Positions 63,059-64,000 of a stretch of 64,000 nucleotides of DNA are shown one piece after another. The notes under the pieces are model-generated. The model saw only the letters and a list, made by a program, of their open reading frames with translations. It ran no database searches and had not been told where the DNA came from. The first letter of the stretch is position 1; every line of letters begins with the position of its first letter. A program made the position numbers and the translations under genes. The DNA comes from Maritimibacter sp. REDSEA-S28_B5. Its GTDB lineage: Bacteria; Pseudomonadota; Alphaproteobacteria; Rhodobacterales; Rhodobacteraceae. The stretch covers positions 62,001-126,000 of the forward strand of contig LUOO01000003.1 in the NCBI GenBank assembly GCA_001626765.1. The letters are read 5' to 3'.

Positions 63059-63499
63059 ATGACCCAGAAAACCCGCATTGTTCTGTCCAGCGACCACGCG
63101 GCCATCGACCTCAGGCAGACCATCGCCGCCCATGTGAGCGAACAGGGCTACGAGGTCATCGACATTGGTCCCACGACGACGGAAAGCACGCATTACCCGA
63201 AGCATGGCCAGGCGGCGGCGCAAAAGATCGTGGCGGGCGAGGCCGATCTCGGGATCATCCTTTGCGGCACCGGTCAGGGCATCATGATGGCTGCGAACAA
63301 GGTGCCCGGCATCCGCTGCGGCGTCTGCAGCGACACTTTTTCCGCCAGGATGATCCGCGAGCACAACGACGCCAACATGATCTCCATCGGCGCGCGCGTG
63401 GTGGGCGAGGGCCTCGCGCTCGACATCGTGGACGCTTACCTTTCGGCGGAATTCGAGGGCGGTCGACACGCGACGCGAGTCGAGATGATCGAGGGGTAA
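63059..63499 (+). CDS. rpiB: ribose-5-phosphate isomerase B
   Basis: Interconverts ribulose and ribose 5-phosphate in the pentose phosphate pathway. At 146 residues it shows 'VLSSDHAAIDLRQTIAAHV', the catalytic Cys in 'LGIILCGTGQGIMMAANK', and 'CSDTFSARMIREHNDANMIS'. ATG at 63059 starts the family N-terminus after 'cgaggacccc'. A bidirectional terminator separates it from a convergent peroxiredoxin gene. Some RpiB-like enzymes use other sugars, but motifs here are standard. Confidence 0.94.
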   Translation: MTQKTRIVLSSDHAAIDLRQTIAAHVSEQGYEVIDIGPTTTESTHYPKHGQAAAQKIVAGEADLGIILCGTGQGIMMAANKVPGIRCGVCSDTFSARMIREHNDANMISIGARVVGEGLALDIVDAYLSAEFEGGRHATRVEMIEG

Positions 63500-63522
63500 G
63501 CCCAAGCGAAGGTGCTAAAGAA

Positions 63523-63548
63523 AAAGGCCGCTCGATTGAGCGGCCTTT
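63523..63548. terminator. bidirectional terminator between rpiB and peroxiredoxin genes
   Basis: AAAGGCCGCTC (63523-63533), loop GATT, GAGCGGCCTTT (63538-63548): perfect 11-bp stem with A and T flanks. Confidence 0.9.
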
Positions 63549-63567
63549 CGCGTGTCTGACCGTCGCC

Positions 63568-64000
63568 TCAGGCGGTCGCGGTCGCGTTTTCCTTGAGCCA
63601 TGCGAGCACGGTTTCGGGCGACGATTCACCGTAGGGGTCTTCACCGTGGTTGTCGCACATGCCGGGTTCGACAAAGAGCGCCTCGATCCGGCCGTCGTTC
63701 ACGATGGCGGCATAGCGCCACGAGCGGGCGCCGAAGCCGAGGTTGTCCTTGGCCACGAGCATCCCCATGCCCTTGGTGAATTCGCCGGAGCCATCGGGGA
63801 TGACCTTGACGTTCTCGAGGCCCTGGTCGATCGCCCATTTGTTCATCACGAAGCTGTCGTTCACCGACATGCAATAGATGTCGTCGATGCCCTGCGCGGC
63901 AAAATCGGCAAAGCCCTTTTCGAAGCCCGGCAACTGGTAGCTCGAACAGGTGGGCGTGAAGGCACCGGGGAGCGAAAACAGCACGACACGCTTGCCGGCG
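63568..64000 (-). CDS. peroxiredoxin, Prx5-like (5' end outside window)
   Basis: Thiol peroxidase that reduces hydrogen and organic peroxides. The visible 144 residues contain 'VLFSLPGAFTPTCSSYQLPG' with the peroxidatic Cys and the Prx5/PMP20 features 'IYCMSVNDSFVMNKWAIDQ' and 'SWRYAAIVNDGRIEALFVEP'. A later Cys in 'GMCDNHGEDPYGES' could be resolving. About 15-20 N-terminal residues lie beyond position 64000, so the start is not seen. Confidence 0.9.
   Translation of the reverse strand, partial: AGKRVVLFSLPGAFTPTCSSYQLPGFEKGFADFAAQGIDDIYCMSVNDSFVMNKWAIDQGLENVKVIPDGSGEFTKGMGMLVAKDNLGFGARSWRYAAIVNDGRIEALFVEPGMCDNHGEDPYGESSPETVLAWLKENATATA

Overview
This window reads as a chromosomal segment of a high-GC alphaproteobacterium of the Rhodobacteraceae (Roseobacter/Rhodobacter group). 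The evidence is the dusB-ntrB-ntrC-ntrY-ntrX-trkA-trkH-hfq-hflX order, a pyridoxal-dependent (Shemin) HemA with an FNR-type box, an NtrC without the GAFTGA loop, RNase E with a large insertion in its S1 domain, and a RodZ-like gene directly before ispG. I see no prophage, insertion sequence, CRISPR array or integrated element. Almost everything is core genome.

Layout. 0.2-12.1 kb: tRNA dihydrouridine synthase, two nitrogen two-component systems (NtrBC, NtrYX), the Trk potassium uptake pair, Hfq and HflX. 12.4-18.5 kb: a frameshifted penicillin-acylase-family gene, a beta-hydroxyacid dehydrogenase, two overlapping HupE/UreJ-like membrane proteins, a SYLF lipoprotein and a hemolysin-III-family membrane protein. 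18.6-25.2 kb: TPM-domain protein, PLP decarboxylase overlapping tpiA, TfoX-N protein, SufA-like and SufT-like Fe-S assembly proteins, pterin dehydratase, an unknown lipoprotein and a DUF4336 protein. 25.3-32.8 kb: tgt, two adjacent paralogous membrane proteins of unknown function, lon behind a sigma-32-like promoter, an HU protein with a histone-H1-like tail, and two tRNA-Val genes. 32.8-37.4 kb: a disturbed stretch with a doubly frameshifted polysaccharide deacetylase, tRNA-Asp, a small membrane protein with an internal amber codon, a sulfotransferase-like and a glycosyltransferase-like gene, and an M20 peptidase whose C-terminus is out of frame. 37.5-46.2 kb: secreted protein, hemA, rodZ-like gene, ispG, a DsbA-family protein, an aminotransferase, a cell-wall amidase and a methyltransferase. 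46.4-53.5 kb: PBP1A, rne with a long leader, TusA-like protein, CcdA. 53.6-64 kb: a membrane hydrolase-like protein overlapping a cytochrome P450 gene, an iron ABC-transporter binding protein, mazG, an agmatinase-family enzyme, DUF1499, prfA-prmC, a DUF4167 protein, rpiB and the 3' part of a peroxiredoxin gene.

Working themes are nitrogen and redox signalling, RNA metabolism (Hfq, RNase E, Tgt, DusB, PrfA/PrmC), heme, isoprenoid and Fe-S biogenesis, and cell-wall growth (RodZ-like protein, amidase, PBP1A). Regulatory DNA is readable at several points: a class-II FNR-type promoter before hemA, a sigma-32-type promoter before lon, an operator-like palindrome inside the promoter of the iron-binding protein gene, and good tRNA promoters.

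I did not find a convincing undescribed defence or mobile system. The best novelty candidates are the tandem paralogous membrane proteins (26.5-28.8 kb), the hydrolase-P450 overlap pair (53.7-56.3 kb) and a dispersed ~34-bp element present twice (36.0 and 53.6 kb). Several genes carry small indels or a stop. These may be real decay or consensus errors, and raw reads would settle it.
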